Positions 5,861 to 5,862 of a stretch of 5,862 nucleotides of DNA are shown here, in pieces. A program made the translations under genes and the position numbers. Under the pieces are notes generated by a model that saw only the letters and a list, made by a program, of their open reading frames with translations, made no database searches and was not told where the DNA came from. This stretch comes from Anaerolineae bacterium (GTDB lineage Bacteria; Chloroflexota; Anaerolineae; Anaerolineales; UBA11858): contig RFKO01000087.1 of assembly GCA_003694235.1 (NCBI GenBank), positions 1 through 5,862 of the forward strand, given 5' to 3'. The stretch's first letter is position 1; each line of letters starts with the position of its first letter.

Positions 5861-5862
5861 TG

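Overview
The window carries five genes, all on the minus strand and read from high to low coordinates. High GC content, a split methylmalonyl-CoA mutase, degenerate short-period repeats between genes and a transporter fused to universal-stress domains suggest a bacterium of the Chloroflexota, probably Anaerolineae. This placement is an inference from gene type and style; there is no rRNA or other marker here to confirm it.

Region 5860-4205 encodes the catalytic (large) subunit of a two-subunit, B12-dependent methylmalonyl-CoA mutase. Its cobalamin-binding partner is not in the window. Positions 4204-3886 form a gene-free spacer of about 320 bp packed with three different tandem-repeat families plus GC-rich dispersed-repeat fragments. 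Next comes a tight cluster: a 100-residue two-helix membrane protein with a TTG start (3885-3583), methylmalonyl-CoA epimerase (3605-3072, overlapping the previous gene by 23 bp), and a 284-residue polytopic membrane protein of unknown function (3075-2221, overlapping the epimerase by the 4 bp ATGA). Mutase and epimerase act in consecutive steps that link propionyl-CoA/methylmalonyl-CoA with succinyl-CoA. The two membrane proteins are tied to them only by position.

Positions 2220-2042 hold a short repeat, a good sigma-70-type promoter (perfect TATAAT) and a leader of about 75 nt. They precede a transporter gene that starts at 2041 and runs off the left edge. Its 680 visible residues comprise a 12-helix transporter core with the N-terminal GD..TSPLYV signature of KUP-type potassium transporters, one complete UspA-like domain, and the beginning of a second.

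The best candidates for further attention are the KUP/KimA-like transporter with tandem Usp domains, the clear internal duplication in the unknown membrane protein beside the epimerase, the small TTG-start membrane gene translationally linked to the epimerase, and the stacked repeat families directly behind the mutase stop codon. No mobile element, CRISPR array, tRNA or rRNA was seen.
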